A stretch of DNA of 64,000 nucleotides, from contig NZ_JOGX01000002.1 in NCBI RefSeq assembly GCF_000719555.1, forward strand, positions 62,001 through 126,000, read 5' to 3'. Position 1 is the stretch's first letter. Each line of letters starts with the position of its first letter. The position numbers and the translations under genes are program-made. Source of the stretch: Streptomyces sp. NRRL F-5727 (GTDB taxonomy: Bacteria > Actinomycetota > Actinomycetes > Streptomycetales > Streptomycetaceae). Under the pieces are notes generated by a model. It saw only the letters and a program-made list of their open reading frames with translations, was not told where the DNA came from and searched no databases. Below are positions 9,499-18,315 of this stretch, one piece after another.

Positions 9499-9521
9499 GC
9501 ACTCAGTCTCGTACGCGAAGG

Positions 9522-9554
9522 AAAAAGGCGGGCCCGGTTATCCACAGGCCCGCC
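9522..9554 (-). terminator. Rho-independent terminator after the methyltransferase gene
   Basis: On the minus strand an 8-bp perfect stem (GGCGGGCC, 9554-9547, with its complement at 9534-9527) and a 12-nt loop are followed directly by TTTTT (9526-9522). This is a classical intrinsic terminator with a U-tract, rare in such a GC-rich genome. It separates the methyltransferase gene from hrpB. Confidence 0.8.
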
Positions 9555-9591
9555 TATAAGTACGACTGTCCGACTTCGAACGGCTCCGGTC

Positions 9592-10431
9592 TCAGTCCTC
9601 GCGCTCGCACACGAAGATCGCCGTGCCCGGGATCAGGTTCCCCCGCAGCGGCGACCAGCCTCCCCACTCCTGGCTGTTCCACGCCGGCCACTCCGGCTCG
9701 ACCAGGTCCACCAGCCGGAAGCCCCCGGCCACCACGTCCCGCACCCGGTCGCCGAGCGTCCGGTGGTGCTCCACGTACACCGCCCGCCCCGACTCGTCCT
9801 GCTCGACGTAGGGCGTCCGGTCGAAGTAGGAGGCGGCGACCGACAGGCCCTCCGGCCCCGGCTCGTCCGGGAAGGCCCAGCGGATCGGATGCGTCACCGA
9901 GAACACCCAGCGGCCGCCGGGCCGCAGCACCCGCCGCACCTCCCGGAAGACCCGCACCGGATCGGCGACGAACGGCACCGCCCCGTACGCCGAGCACGCC
10001 AGGTCGAAGGAGCCGTCGCGGAACGGCAGCGCCCCCGCGTCCGCCTCCACCAGCGGCACCTCCCCGCCGATCCGCAGGGCGTGCTGGAGCTGCCGGTGCG
10101 AGAGGTCGAGCGCCACCGGCCGGGCGCCCCGCGCCGCCAGCCACCGCGAGCACTGCGCCGCGCCCGCGCCGATCTCCAGGACGTCGAGCCCCTTCAGCCC
10201 CTCCGCCGGCCCGAGCAGCCCGGCCTCGGCCTCGTCCAGCCCCTCCGGACCCCAGACGAACCGGTCGTCGCCGAGGAAGGCGCCGTGCTCGCTCTGGTAC
10301 TCGTCGGCGTTCCGGTCCCACCAGCCCCGGCTGGCCCGGCTGCTCTCCGCGTCCCCGGCGTCACGCCGGGTGGCCTCCGCCTCCTCCTCGTCCGAGGAGA
10401 GGGGCAGTTCGTGTTCGTACTCTTGGTTCAT
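9592..10431 (-). CDS. Class I SAM-dependent methyltransferase
   Basis: A 279-residue methyltransferase with a Rossmann-type AdoMet-binding fold. Motif I VLEIGAGAAQCSRWLA lies at about residues 87-102, followed by the acidic end of strand 2 (PVALDLSHRQL) and motif IV (DLACSAYGAVPFV). The N-terminal 35 residues are acidic and variable; then GWWDRNADEYQSEHG resembles the opening of many small-molecule methyltransferases of the Methyltransf_11 type. The substrate cannot be told from sequence. It is divergent from rpsA. Start ATG at 10431 is preceded by GGCGAG. Confidence 0.85.
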   Translation of the reverse strand: MNQEYEHELPLSSDEEEAEATRRDAGDAESSRASRGWWDRNADEYQSEHGAFLGDDRFVWGPEGLDEAEAGLLGPAEGLKGLDVLEIGAGAAQCSRWLAARGARPVALDLSHRQLQHALRIGGEVPLVEADAGALPFRDGSFDLACSAYGAVPFVADPVRVFREVRRVLRPGGRWVFSVTHPIRWAFPDEPGPEGLSVAASYFDRTPYVEQDESGRAVYVEHHRTLGDRVRDVVAGGFRLVDLVEPEWPAWNSQEWGGWSPLRGNLIPGTAIFVCERED

Positions 10432-10787
10432 CTCGCCCGTCGATGTAGTTTGCGCTCAGTGCCGCCTGCCGGCGGACCCCGCCGATGAGGCACGGGTGGA
10501 CGCGGACCGGCACGAGTTGGTGCCGGGTTTGCGTGGTTCTGTCCCGGGTGCGCGCTTCGCGCATTGACCCTGTCCGGCCGCCCCCGTATGCTAAAGGTTG
10601 CGCTGCGGGCCTGCGCGCCTCAGACGGAGCAGGCCGCGCTCGCACCTGTTGCGGTCCCCTCGGTTTACGAGGCGCCCCCGTTCCCCGGGAAGGTGCTTCA
10701 TCAGCTGTCCGGCTTCTTCAGTGCGATACGGGCTCTCGGCGTAGCAGTACCTACGACTTTCTGTCCGTAACCGGAGCCCTTTCCCAC
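10432..10787. other. Intergenic region with long rpsA leader (356 bp)
   Basis: This gap between the divergent methyltransferase and rpsA genes holds the rpsA promoter at 10564-10592 and an approximately 190-nt 5' untranslated leader. I see no convincing open frame of its own. The leader contains several short complementary GC-rich runs but no riboswitch class that I recognise. A long structured leader would fit autoregulation by S1, which is known for rpsA in other bacteria. Confidence 0.6.
10564..10592 (+). promoter_or_regulatory. HrdB-type promoter of rpsA
   Basis: TTGACC at 10564-10569 and TATGCT at 10587-10592 are separated by exactly 17 bases, a near-consensus vegetative promoter. The predicted transcript start is near 10599, about 190 bases before the rpsA ATG. 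Confidence 0.75.
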
Positions 10788-12293
10788 ATGACGAGCAGCA
10801 CCGAGACCACCGCCACCACCCCGCAGGTTGCGGTCAACGACATCGGTAACGAGGAAGCCTTCCTCGCCGCGATCGACGAGACGATCAAGTACTTCAACGA
10901 CGGCGACATCGTCGACGGCGTCATCGTGAAGGTCGACCGGGACGAGGTCCTGCTCGACATCGGTTACAAGACCGAAGGTGTCATCCCGAGCCGCGAGCTC
11001 TCGATCAAGCACGACGTCGACCCCAACGAGGTCGTCAAGGTCGGCGACGAGATCGAGGCCCTGGTTCTCCAGAAGGAGGACAAGGAAGGCCGCCTGATCC
11101 TCTCGAAGAAGCGCGCCCAGTACGAGCGTGCCTGGGGCACCATCGAGAAGATCAAGGAAGAGGACGGCATCGTCACCGGTACCGTCATCGAGGTCGTCAA
11201 GGGTGGTCTCATCCTCGACATCGGCCTCCGCGGCTTCCTCCCGGCCTCCCTGGTCGAGATGCGTCGTGTCCGCGACCTCCAGCCCTACGTGGGCAAGGAG
11301 CTCGAGGCGAAGATCATCGAGCTGGACAAGAACCGCAACAACGTGGTCCTGTCCCGCCGCGCCTGGCTGGAGCAGACCCAGTCCGAGGTCCGCCAGACCT
11401 TCCTCACGACCCTCCAGAAGGGTCAGGTCCGCTCCGGCGTCGTGTCCTCGATCGTCAACTTCGGTGCCTTCGTGGACCTGGGCGGCGTCGACGGTCTCGT
11501 GCACGTCTCCGAGCTGTCCTGGAAGCACATCGACCACCCGTCCGAGGTCGTCGAGGTCGGCCAGGAGGTCACCGTCGAGGTTCTCGACGTGGACATGGAC
11601 CGCGAGCGTGTCTCCCTGTCGCTGAAGGCGACGCAGGAGGACCCGTGGCAGCAGTTCGCCCGCACGCACCAGATCGGCCAGGTCGTCCCCGGCAAGGTCA
11701 CCAAGCTGGTTCCGTTCGGTGCGTTCGTCCGCGTGGACGAGGGCATCGAGGGTCTGGTCCACATCTCCGAGCTGGCCGAGCGCCACGTGGAGATCCCGGA
11801 GCAGGTCGTCCAGGTCAACGACGAGATCTTCGTCAAGGTCATCGACATCGACCTCGAGCGTCGCCGGATCTCGCTGTCCCTGAAGCAGGCCAACGAGTCC
11901 TTCGGTGCCGACCCGGCGTCGGTCGAGTTCGACCCGACCCTGTACGGCATGGCCGCGTCCTACGACGACCAGGGCAACTACATCTACCCCGAGGGCTTCG
12001 ACCCCGAGACCAACGACTGGCTCGAGGGCTACGAGACCCAGCGCGAGGCGTGGGAGGCCCAGTACGCCGAGGCGCAGGCCCGCTTCGAGCAGCACCAGGC
12101 GCAGGTCATCAAGTCCCGCGAGGCCGACGAGGCCGCCGCTGCCGAGGGCGCTGCCGCCCCGGCCGCCGGCAACGCCGGTGCGGGCATCTCGGGTGGCTCC
12201 TACTCCTCGGAGTCGGACGACAGCGCCGGCGCCCTGGCGTCGGACGAGGCCCTCGCCGCCCTGCGCGAGAAGCTCGCCGGCGGCCAGAGCTGA
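10788..12293 (+). CDS. rpsA: 30S ribosomal protein S1
   Basis: A 501-residue S1 protein that recruits mRNA to the 30S subunit. Four S1 RNA-binding domains are visible (about residues 37-110, 125-190, 207-277, 292-360). The last two show the canonical GxVxxIVxFGAFVDLGGVDGLVHVSELS pattern. The C-terminal 120 residues are acidic and Ala/Gly-rich, without further S1 domains, as in other actinobacterial S1 proteins. The ATG at 10788 (MTSSTE...) is chosen over longer in-frame starts because the upstream reading has no coding character and contains the promoter; GGAG lies 11 bases upstream. Codon use (more T and A at third positions, such as GGT and GTT) is that of a highly expressed gene and differs from its neighbours. 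Confidence 0.97.
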   Translation: MTSSTETTATTPQVAVNDIGNEEAFLAAIDETIKYFNDGDIVDGVIVKVDRDEVLLDIGYKTEGVIPSRELSIKHDVDPNEVVKVGDEIEALVLQKEDKEGRLILSKKRAQYERAWGTIEKIKEEDGIVTGTVIEVVKGGLILDIGLRGFLPASLVEMRRVRDLQPYVGKELEAKIIELDKNRNNVVLSRRAWLEQTQSEVRQTFLTTLQKGQVRSGVVSSIVNFGAFVDLGGVDGLVHVSELSWKHIDHPSEVVEVGQEVTVEVLDVDMDRERVSLSLKATQEDPWQQFARTHQIGQVVPGKVTKLVPFGAFVRVDEGIEGLVHISELAERHVEIPEQVVQVNDEIFVKVIDIDLERRRISLSLKQANESFGADPASVEFDPTLYGMAASYDDQGNYIYPEGFDPETNDWLEGYETQREAWEAQYAEAQARFEQHQAQVIKSREADEAAAAEGAAAPAAGNAGAGISGGSYSSESDDSAGALASDEALAALREKLAGGQS

Positions 12294-12333
12294 ACAGGCT
12301 CACCGCTGAGCGGCGCTAGTCGCTAGCAGCACA

Positions 12334-12369
12334 CCGGGGCCCGCTCCCTTCCGGGGGAGCGGGCCCCGG
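12334..12369 (+). terminator. Strong hairpin terminator of rpsA
   Basis: A perfect 15-bp stem (CCGGGGCCCGCTCCC at 12334-12348, complement at 12355-12369) with loop TTCCGG, starting 41 bases after the rpsA stop. Confidence 0.85.
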
Positions 12370-12460
12370 TTCGCGTTTCCGGCCCCGTCCCGGGCCCGCC
12401 GCGGGAATGACCTTGCCCTCCGGAGCGTTCTTCCCGAAGACGCGAGGAGGAGCGGTAACC

Positions 12461-13399
12461 GTGCTTGATCCCCAGGATTTGTACGAGTGGGACCCCAAGG
12501 GCCTGGCCGTGGTCGATCTGGCCCTGGCACAGGAGTCGACCGGACTGGTCATGCTGTACCACTTCGACGGCTACATCGACGCGGGAGAGACCGGCGAGCA
12601 GATCGTCGAGGGAGTCCTCGACGCCCTGCCGCACCAGCTGGTCGCCCGCTTCGACCACGACCGGCTGGTGGACTACCGCGCCCGCCGTCCCCTGCTGACC
12701 TTCCGGCGCGACCGCTGGACCGCGTACGAGACGCCCTCCATCGAGGTCCGCCTCGTCCAGGACGCCACCGGCGCCCCCTTCCTCGTCCTCTCCGGCCCCG
12801 AGCCGGACGTGGAGTGGGAGCGCTTCGCCGCCGCCGTCGCCCAGATCGTCGAACGGCTCGGCGTCCGGCTCGCGGTCAACTTCCACGGCATCCCCATGGG
12901 CGTCCCGCACACCCGGCCCGTCGGCCTCACCCCGCACGGCAACCGCACCGACCTCATGCCCGGTCACCGCAGCCCCTTCGACGAGGCCCAGGTGCCCGGC
13001 AGCGCCGAGTCCCTCATCGAGTACCGGCTCACCGAGGCCGGCTTCGACACGCTCGGGGTCGCCGCCCACGTCCCGCACTACGTGGCCCGCTCCCCGTACC
13101 CGGACGCGGCGCTCACCGCCCTGGAGGCCGTCACCGCCGCCACCGGGCTCGTCCTCCCCGGCGTCGCCCACGCGCTGCGCACCGAGGCCCGCCGCACCCA
13201 GACCGAGATCGACCGCCAGATCGGCGCGGGCGACGAGGAGCTGGTCGCCCTGGTCCAGGGCCTTGAGCACCAGTACGACGCCATGGCCGGCGCGGAGACC
13301 CGCGGCAGCCTGGTCGCCGAACCCGTCGACCTGCCCTCGGCCGACGAGCTGGGCCGCGAGTTCGAGCGCTTCCTCGCCGAACGCGAGGGCGACGCCTAG
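12461..13399 (+). CDS. PAC2 family protein
   Basis: A 312-residue protein of the PAC2 (proteasome-assembly-chaperone-like) superfamily, common in actinobacteria. Family signatures include [15 protein letters not shown] near the N-terminus, the [12 protein letters not shown] motif, and a glycine/proline-rich nucleoside-phosphorylase-like core. In bacteria that carry proteasomes the family is thought to relate to protein quality control, but its function here is unproven. GTG at 12461 is preceded by GAGGAGG; the preceding in-frame ATG at 12407 lacks support. It ends 31 bases before coaE, which has its own leaderless-type promoter. Confidence 0.85.
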   Translation: MLDPQDLYEWDPKGLAVVDLALAQESTGLVMLYHFDGYIDAGETGEQIVEGVLDALPHQLVARFDHDRLVDYRARRPLLTFRRDRWTAYETPSIEVRLVQDATGAPFLVLSGPEPDVEWERFAAAVAQIVERLGVRLAVNFHGIPMGVPHTRPVGLTPHGNRTDLMPGHRSPFDEAQVPGSAESLIEYRLTEAGFDTLGVAAHVPHYVARSPYPDAALTALEAVTAATGLVLPGVAHALRTEARRTQTEIDRQIGAGDEELVALVQGLEHQYDAMAGAETRGSLVAEPVDLPSADELGREFERFLAEREGDA

Positions 13400-13417
13400 C
13401 ACCGCGCGGCCAGGGCC

Positions 13418-13430
13418 TAAGCTGCCGCCC
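13418..13430 (+). promoter_or_regulatory. Leaderless -10 promoter element of coaE
   Basis: TAAGCT at 13418-13423 lies seven bases before the coaE ATG, the geometry of a leaderless transcript in Streptomyces. No clear -35 box and no ribosome-binding site are seen. Confidence 0.5.
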
Positions 13431-14036
13431 ATGCTGAAGGTGGGCCTGACCGGCGGAATCGGCGCCGGCAAGAGTGAGGTGTCGCGGCTTCTCGTCTCGT
13501 ACGGGGCCGTGCTGATCGACGCGGACCGGATCGCCCGCGAGGTCGTCGAACCGGGTACGCCGGGGCTCGCCGCCGTCGTGGCGGCCTTCGGGGAGGACGT
13601 CCTCACCGCCGAGGGCACCCTGGACCGCCCCAGGCTCGGCTCCATCGTCTTCGCCGACCCGGAGCGGCTGGCCACGCTCAACGCGATCGTGCACCCGCTC
13701 GTCGGGGCCCGGTCGGCCGAGCTGGAGGGCGCGGCGGCCCCTGGGGACGTGGTGATCCACGATGTACCGCTCCTCACCGAGAACGGCCTCGCGCCCCTCT
13801 ACGACCTCGTCGTCGTCGTGGACGCCTCGCCCGAGACCCAGCTCGACCGGCTGGTACGGCTCCGGGGCATGGCCGCGGACGAGGCCGGGGCCCGCATGGC
13901 CGCCCAGGCCGACCGCGCTGCCCGGCTGGAGATCGCGGACCTGGTGATCGACAACGACGGCCCGCTCGACGCGCTGGAACCGCAGGTGCGGAAGGTGTGG
14001 GACGAGCTGGCGCGCCGGGCGGCGGAGACCGCCTAG
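13431..14036 (+). CDS. coaE: Dephospho-CoA kinase
   Basis: A 201-residue cytosolic kinase that phosphorylates the 3'-OH of dephospho-CoA in the last step of CoA synthesis. The P-loop GGIGAGKS occupies residues 8-15, the substrate motif [13 protein letters not shown] follows, and VPLLTENG is the conserved CoaE loop. The core length is normal for the family; some actinobacterial CoaE proteins carry an extra C-terminal domain, which is absent here. ATG at 13431 appears leaderless. A 12-bp hairpin follows the stop. Confidence 0.95.
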   Translation: MLKVGLTGGIGAGKSEVSRLLVSYGAVLIDADRIAREVVEPGTPGLAAVVAAFGEDVLTAEGTLDRPRLGSIVFADPERLATLNAIVHPLVGARSAELEGAAAPGDVVIHDVPLLTENGLAPLYDLVVVVDASPETQLDRLVRLRGMAADEAGARMAAQADRAARLEIADLVIDNDGPLDALEPQVRKVWDELARRAAETA

Positions 14037-14038
14037 CC

Positions 14039-14068
14039 GCCGGGAACACCGCGTCCGGTGTTCCCGGC
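14039..14068 (+). terminator. Hairpin terminator of coaE
   Basis: A perfect 12-bp stem (GCCGGGAACACC at 14039-14050, complement at 14057-14068) with loop GCGTCC directly after the coaE stop. Confidence 0.8.
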
Positions 14069-14093
14069 CCGGAACGTGGGAAGGATGCAGTTC

Positions 14094-14462
14094 ATGGCCG
14101 AGAGAAATCCGGAGACGCACGTCATCGACTTCCGTGCCGCAGAGCAGCTGCTGGCCGCACGGGACCCCCGGGGCGCCGTGAAACTGCTGGACTCGGTCAT
14201 CGCCGAGCACCCGGAGAACACCGCCGCCCGCCTCCTGCGGGCCAGGGCCTTCTTCGCCGCCGCACAGCTGCGTCCCGCGCAGCTGGAGTTCGAGCTGGTG
14301 CTGGAGCGAGAGCCGGACAACGCCTTCGCCCACTTCGCCCTCGCCCGCACCCTCCAGCGGTCCGGGCAGGACGCCCGGGCCACCCGGCACTTCCGGCTGG
14401 CCGCCGCGCTCGACCCCCGGCCCGAGTACGTACGGGCCGCCGGCTTCGGCACCGAGGACTGA
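14094..14462 (+). CDS. Tetratricopeptide repeat protein
   Basis: A 122-residue all-helical protein with about two and a half TPR units: AVKLLDSVIAEHPENTAARLL, RAFFAAAQLRPAQLEFELVL and the canonical PDNAFAHFALARTLQRSGQ, with ALDP at the end of a repeat. It probably acts as a small protein-protein adaptor; partners are unknown. The ATG at 14094 is preferred to the one at 14085 because GGGAAGG (14078-14084) is correctly spaced only from the former. It follows the coaE terminator and is convergent with the DUF6343 gene. Confidence 0.8.
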   Translation: MAERNPETHVIDFRAAEQLLAARDPRGAVKLLDSVIAEHPENTAARLLRARAFFAAAQLRPAQLEFELVLEREPDNAFAHFALARTLQRSGQDARATRHFRLAAALDPRPEYVRAAGFGTED

Positions 14463-14477
14463 CCGCCCGGCCGGTCC

Positions 14478-14828
14478 TCAGCGCTCACCGCGGTCCCGGC
14501 CGTCGTCGTCCGGGTGCGGGAGCCACCCGTCGCCGCCCTGGTCGCCGACGTACCCGCTCCGGGGCCGGCCGTCGCCGTGGTCCGGCTCGTACGGCGGGAC
14601 GTCCCGGCCCGGCTGCCAGTGCGGCCCCTGGCGCAGATGGCGCAGGACCATCGACATGTCGACGGCGACCACCAGGAACAGCACCCCGCAGGCCACCGCC
14701 CAGCCCGGCCGGCCGACCAGCACGAAGACCACCGTGCCGAAGACCGCCCACACCATTCCCCAGGCACTCAGCCAGAACCGCAGCCGCAGCGCGCTGCGCG
14801 CGGTGGCCGGCTCGCTTCCGGTACGCAT
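14478..14828 (-). CDS. DUF6343 family small membrane protein
   Basis: A 116-residue protein opening MRTGSEPATARSALRLR, then two hydrophobic segments (about residues 18-38 and 44-60), then RHLRQGPHWQPGRDVPPYEP and a hydrophilic, Asp/Gly-rich cytoplasmic tail. The TGSEPxTARSALRLR opening and the RQGPHxQPGRDVPPYEP motif are those of DUF6343, a Streptomyces family of unknown function. It is convergent with the TPR gene, with 15 bases between the stops. Confidence 0.75.
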   Translation of the reverse strand: MRTGSEPATARSALRLRFWLSAWGMVWAVFGTVVFVLVGRPGWAVACGVLFLVVAVDMSMVLRHLRQGPHWQPGRDVPPYEPDHGDGRPRSGYVGDQGGDGWLPHPDDDGRDRGER

Positions 14829-14914
14829 GACGGCGCCCTCTTCCGTCGGATCCCTGTGGGCACTTCCAGCATCTACCCGTCCGGAGGCGAAGGGAACGGC
14901 GTCGGGAACCGGGC

Positions 14915-15247
14915 TCAGTGCACCATCGAGTAGCTGTGCCAGGCCAGGGTGCCCGGCGCGATCGAGTCGGAGGTGTTGGTCGGCAGGTAGATCGACTCCT
15001 CGCCCCGGCAGTGCGGGGTCCGGTACAGGATCAGGTCCACCAGCGTGCCGTTCTCGACCCGCGTCGCGCCCAGCGGCAGCCGGTGGCAGCCCTGCACCGG
15101 CGGGCTCATCACCCGCACCACCTTCTCCCCGCGGGTCTCGTACGTGACGGGGCCGACGGCGGTGCGGCCGAGGCCCGAGCAGCCCGCGACCGTGAGCGTG
15201 AGCAGCACGGCCCCGGTGGCGGTCGTGAGACGCCGGCGAACGGACAT
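14915..15247 (-). CDS. Small secreted lipoprotein, hypothetical
   Basis: A 110-residue protein with a type II signal peptide: MSVRRRLTTATGAVLLTLTVAGC, lipobox TVAGC with the acylated Cys at position 23. The mature part is short (about 88 residues) with two further Cys residues (QGCHRLP and TPHCRG) that could form a disulfide, and has no domain I recognise. The start at 15247 is supported by GGGGAT nine bases upstream and by the signal peptide; a longer frame upstream is not credible. It is divergent from the SNF2 helicase gene. Confidence 0.75.
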   Translation of the reverse strand: MSVRRRLTTATGAVLLTLTVAGCSGLGRTAVGPVTYETRGEKVVRVMSPPVQGCHRLPLGATRVENGTLVDLILYRTPHCRGEESIYLPTNTSDSIAPGTLAWHSYSMVH

Positions 15248-15387
15248 GGCGGATCCCCTTCGATCGGGCGAGCGAGGCGGTCGGCGGCAGCCCCGGGGCG
15301 AAAAGCCCTGGTCGACGCCACCCTCCCGCCCCCAGAGGCGGCTGTCATCCGGGGTTGGGCCGGTCGGGGGACACACGCCGGCGACCG

Positions 15388-15410
15388 TTGTCAGACCCCG
15401 GCCGTAAGGT
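15388..15410 (+). promoter_or_regulatory. RecA-NDp/PafBC-like promoter of the SNF2-SWIM operon
   Basis: TTGTCAGAC (15388-15396), eight bases, then TAAGGT (15405-15410). This matches TTGTCRGTG-N8-TAnnnT except at the last two positions of the upstream box. The predicted start is about 55 bases before the helicase ATG. Confidence 0.6.
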
Positions 15411-15471
15411 CGGGGGTACCGACGTGGAAGCTCCGCGCCGGCCGGTGGACCCGGGGGAAGGAGGGCGGCAC

Positions 15472-18315
15472 ATGACGGAGCGCTGGACGGCCCGTGCCGC
15501 CGTCTTCCTGCCGGCCGCGCTGCCCCGGGACGGCCGGATCGCCCTCTGGTCGCCGGACGGGACGGCCCTGCCCGAGCCCGTCGGCCTCACCGGGGCGGAG
15601 CCCACCCGGATCACGGTCGCCCGCCGGCACGGCACCGGCGCCCGCGGCCGGGAGGTGCCCGCCGTCACCCTGCCCATGGCGACCGCCCTGCCGCTGCTCG
15701 TCGCCGCCCGGCACAGCCCCGCCGCCCACCCCGCCACCGCCTGCTGGGGCGCGGCCGCCCTGCACGCCCTGCACCTCGTCGCCCGGGGTCGGCTGCTGCC
15801 CGGACTCACCGCCGACGACCTGGACGCCTGGCGGGCCGGGCCGCTCGACGCCGAGGACATCGCCCATCTGCGGGCCGTCGCCGCCGCGATGCCGTACGAG
15901 GGGCACGCCGTGCCCGTCGCCGGCCCGGGCCCGCTCGGGCTGCCCGATCCGGAGGCCCTGGTGCGGGCCTTCCTGGACGCGGTCGCCGACACCCTGCCGC
16001 GTACCCCCGCCGCCGTGCACGCGGTCGGGGCGCCCTTCGCCGCCGCCGAGCCGCAGCACCTGCCCGGGGCCCGGGCCTGGGCCGCCGAGGCGGCCGCCGG
16101 CATGGACGCCGGGGTGCGGATCTCGCTGCGCCTCGACCTCTCCGCCGCCGAACTCTTCGACACCGCCGACGAGGCCGAGGGAGGGGCCGAGCGGCAGGCG
16201 GCGGCCGCGATCCTCCAGGTGCACAGCCTCGCCGACCCGACCCTCGTCATCGACGCCGCCGCCCTGTGGGCGGGGGAGGGCGAGCACCTCGGCCCCCGCG
16301 CCCGCATCGACGCCCTCCTCGCCCTGCGCCGCGCCGCCCGGATCTGGCCCCCGCTCGGCCGCCTCCTGGAGCGGGACGCGCCCGACGTCCTCGCCCTCTC
16401 CGAGGCCGAGCTGTACGAGCTGCTCGGCCCCGCCGCCGCCCGGCTCGCCGACGCCGGGGTCGCCCTGCACTGGCCGCGCGACCTGGCCCGCTCGCTCAGC
16501 GCCTCCGCCGTCGTCCGCCCCGCCCGTTCCGCGCCCGGCTCCGCCACCGACGGCACCAGCTTCTTCGACAGCACCGAACTGCTCCGCTTCGACTGGCAGC
16601 TCGCCCTCGACGGCGATCCGCTCACCCAGGGCGAGATGGACCTCCTCGCCGAGGCCCACCGCCCCGTCGTCAGGCTCCGCGACCGCTGGGTCGTCGTCGA
16701 CCCCGACCTCGTCCGCAAGGCCCGCAAGCGCGAACTGGGCCTGCTGGAACCGGTCGACGCCCTCGCCGCCGCCCTCACCGGCAGCGCCGAGGTGGACGGC
16801 GAGACGGTCCCCGCCGTGCCGGTCGGCGCGCTCGCGGTCCTCCGCGACCGGCTCCTCGCCGGCCCCGAGCCGGCCGCGCCCCCGCCCGGACTCACCGCCA
16901 CCCTGCGGGACTACCAGCTCCGCGGCCTCGCCTGGCTCGACCTGATGACCTCGCTCGGCCTCGGCGGCTGCCTCGCCGACGACATGGGCCTCGGGAAGAC
17001 CGTGACCGTCCTCGCCCTCCACCTCCGGCGCGCCCGCCGCGAGCCCACCCTCGTCGTCTGCCCCGCCTCGCTCCTCGGCAACTGGCAGCGGGAGGCGGCG
17101 AAGTTCGCGCCCGGTGTGCCCGTCCGCCGCTTCCACGGCACCGCGCGCGACCTCGGCGACCTCGACGGCGGGATCGTCCTCACCACCTACGGGACCCTGC
17201 GCACCCGCGCCGCGCAGCTCGCCGGGCGGCCCTGGGGCATGGTCGTCGCCGACGAGGCCCAGCACGTGAAGAACCCGTTCTCCGCGACCGCCAAGGCGCT
17301 CCGCACCATCCCCGCGCCCGCCCGCGTCGCCCTCACCGGCACCCCGGTGGAGAACAACCTCTCCGAGCTGTGGGCCCTCCTCGACTGGACCACGCCCGGA
17401 CTCCTCGGCCCGCTCAAGGCGTTCCGCTCCCGGCACGCCCGCGCCGCGGAGAACCACGAGGAGCTGGAGAACGAGGAGGCGGTGGAGCGGCTCGCCAGAC
17501 TCGTCCGCCCCTTCCTGCTGCGCCGCCGCAAGTCCGACCCCGGCATCGTCCCCGAACTGCCGCCCAAGACCGAGTCCGACCACCCGGTGCCGCTCACCCG
17601 CGAACAGGCGTCGCTGTACGAGGCGGTGGTCCGCGAGACCCTCGGCCAGATCGAGGCCGCCGAGGGGATGGCCCGGCGCGGCCTGGTGATGAAGCTGCTG
17701 ACCTCGCTCAAGCAGATCTGCAACCACCCCGCCCAGTACCTCAAGGAGGACGCCCCGCGCGGCGGCGGCACCGCCCGTCTCGCCGGCCGCTCCGGCAAGC
17801 TCGCCCTCCTCGACGAACTCCTCGACACCATCCTCGCCGAGGACGGCTCCGTGCTCGTCTTCACCCAGTACGTGACGATGGCGCGGCTCCTCGCCGACCA
17901 CCTCACCGCCCGCGGCGTCACCAGCCAACTCCTGCACGGGGGGACGCCGGTGGCCGAGCGGGAGCGGATGGTCGACCGCTTCCAGGCCGGCGAGGTGCCC
18001 GTGTTCCTGCTCTCCCTCAAGGCCGCCGGCACCGGGCTCAACCTCACCCGCGCCGGCCATGTCGTCCACTACGACCGCTGGTGGAACCCGGCGGTCGAGG
18101 ACCAGGCCACCGACCGCGCCTACCGGATCGGCCAGACCCAGCCGGTGCAGGTCCACCGGCTCGTCACCGAGGGCACCGTCGAGGACCGCATCGCCGAACT
18201 GCTGCGGGCCAAGAGGGCCCTGGCCGATGCCGTCCTGGGCTCCGGCGAGGCCGCCTTCACCGAACTCACCGACCGCGAGCTGGCCGACCTGGTCTCCCTG
18301 AGGAGGTCCGCGTGA
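15472..18315 (+). CDS. SNF2-family DEAD/DEAH helicase
   Basis: A 947-residue Swi2/Snf2 ATPase, expected to translocate on duplex DNA and remodel protein-DNA complexes (RapA/HepA relatives). Residues 1-about 470 form the bacterial SNF2-associated region. The ATPase core has Walker A in DDMGLGKTVTV (about 504-514), a DEAQ box in VVADEAQHVKNP (about 590-602), SALTGTPVENN-type motif III and the C-terminal VLVFTQY and DQATDRAYRIGQ motif (about 878-889). ATG at 15472 follows AAGGAGG. The stop overlaps the next gene's GTG (GTGA), so both proteins are translationally coupled. The damage-type promoter upstream and the SWIM partner suggest a role in DNA repair or recombination. Confidence 0.93.
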   Translation: MTERWTARAAVFLPAALPRDGRIALWSPDGTALPEPVGLTGAEPTRITVARRHGTGARGREVPAVTLPMATALPLLVAARHSPAAHPATACWGAAALHALHLVARGRLLPGLTADDLDAWRAGPLDAEDIAHLRAVAAAMPYEGHAVPVAGPGPLGLPDPEALVRAFLDAVADTLPRTPAAVHAVGAPFAAAEPQHLPGARAWAAEAAAGMDAGVRISLRLDLSAAELFDTADEAEGGAERQAAAAILQVHSLADPTLVIDAAALWAGEGEHLGPRARIDALLALRRAARIWPPLGRLLERDAPDVLALSEAELYELLGPAAARLADAGVALHWPRDLARSLSASAVVRPARSAPGSATDGTSFFDSTELLRFDWQLALDGDPLTQGEMDLLAEAHRPVVRLRDRWVVVDPDLVRKARKRELGLLEPVDALAAALTGSAEVDGETVPAVPVGALAVLRDRLLAGPEPAAPPPGLTATLRDYQLRGLAWLDLMTSLGLGGCLADDMGLGKTVTVLALHLRRARREPTLVVCPASLLGNWQREAAKFAPGVPVRRFHGTARDLGDLDGGIVLTTYGTLRTRAAQLAGRPWGMVVADEAQHVKNPFSATAKALRTIPAPARVALTGTPVENNLSELWALLDWTTPGLLGPLKAFRSRHARAAENHEELENEEAVERLARLVRPFLLRRRKSDPGIVPELPPKTESDHPVPLTREQASLYEAVVRETLGQIEAAEGMARRGLVMKLLTSLKQICNHPAQYLKEDAPRGGGTARLAGRSGKLALLDELLDTILAEDGSVLVFTQYVTMARLLADHLTARGVTSQLLHGGTPVAERERMVDRFQAGEVPVFLLSLKAAGTGLNLTRAGHVVHYDRWWNPAVEDQATDRAYRIGQTQPVQVHRLVTEGTVEDRIAELLRAKRALADAVLGSGEAAFTELTDRELADLVSLRRSA

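Noticed and set aside
15391..18156. A 921-codon minus-strand frame opposite the SNF2 helicase
   Set aside because: Same reason: reverse-frame shadow with Gly/Ala/Asp-rich product.
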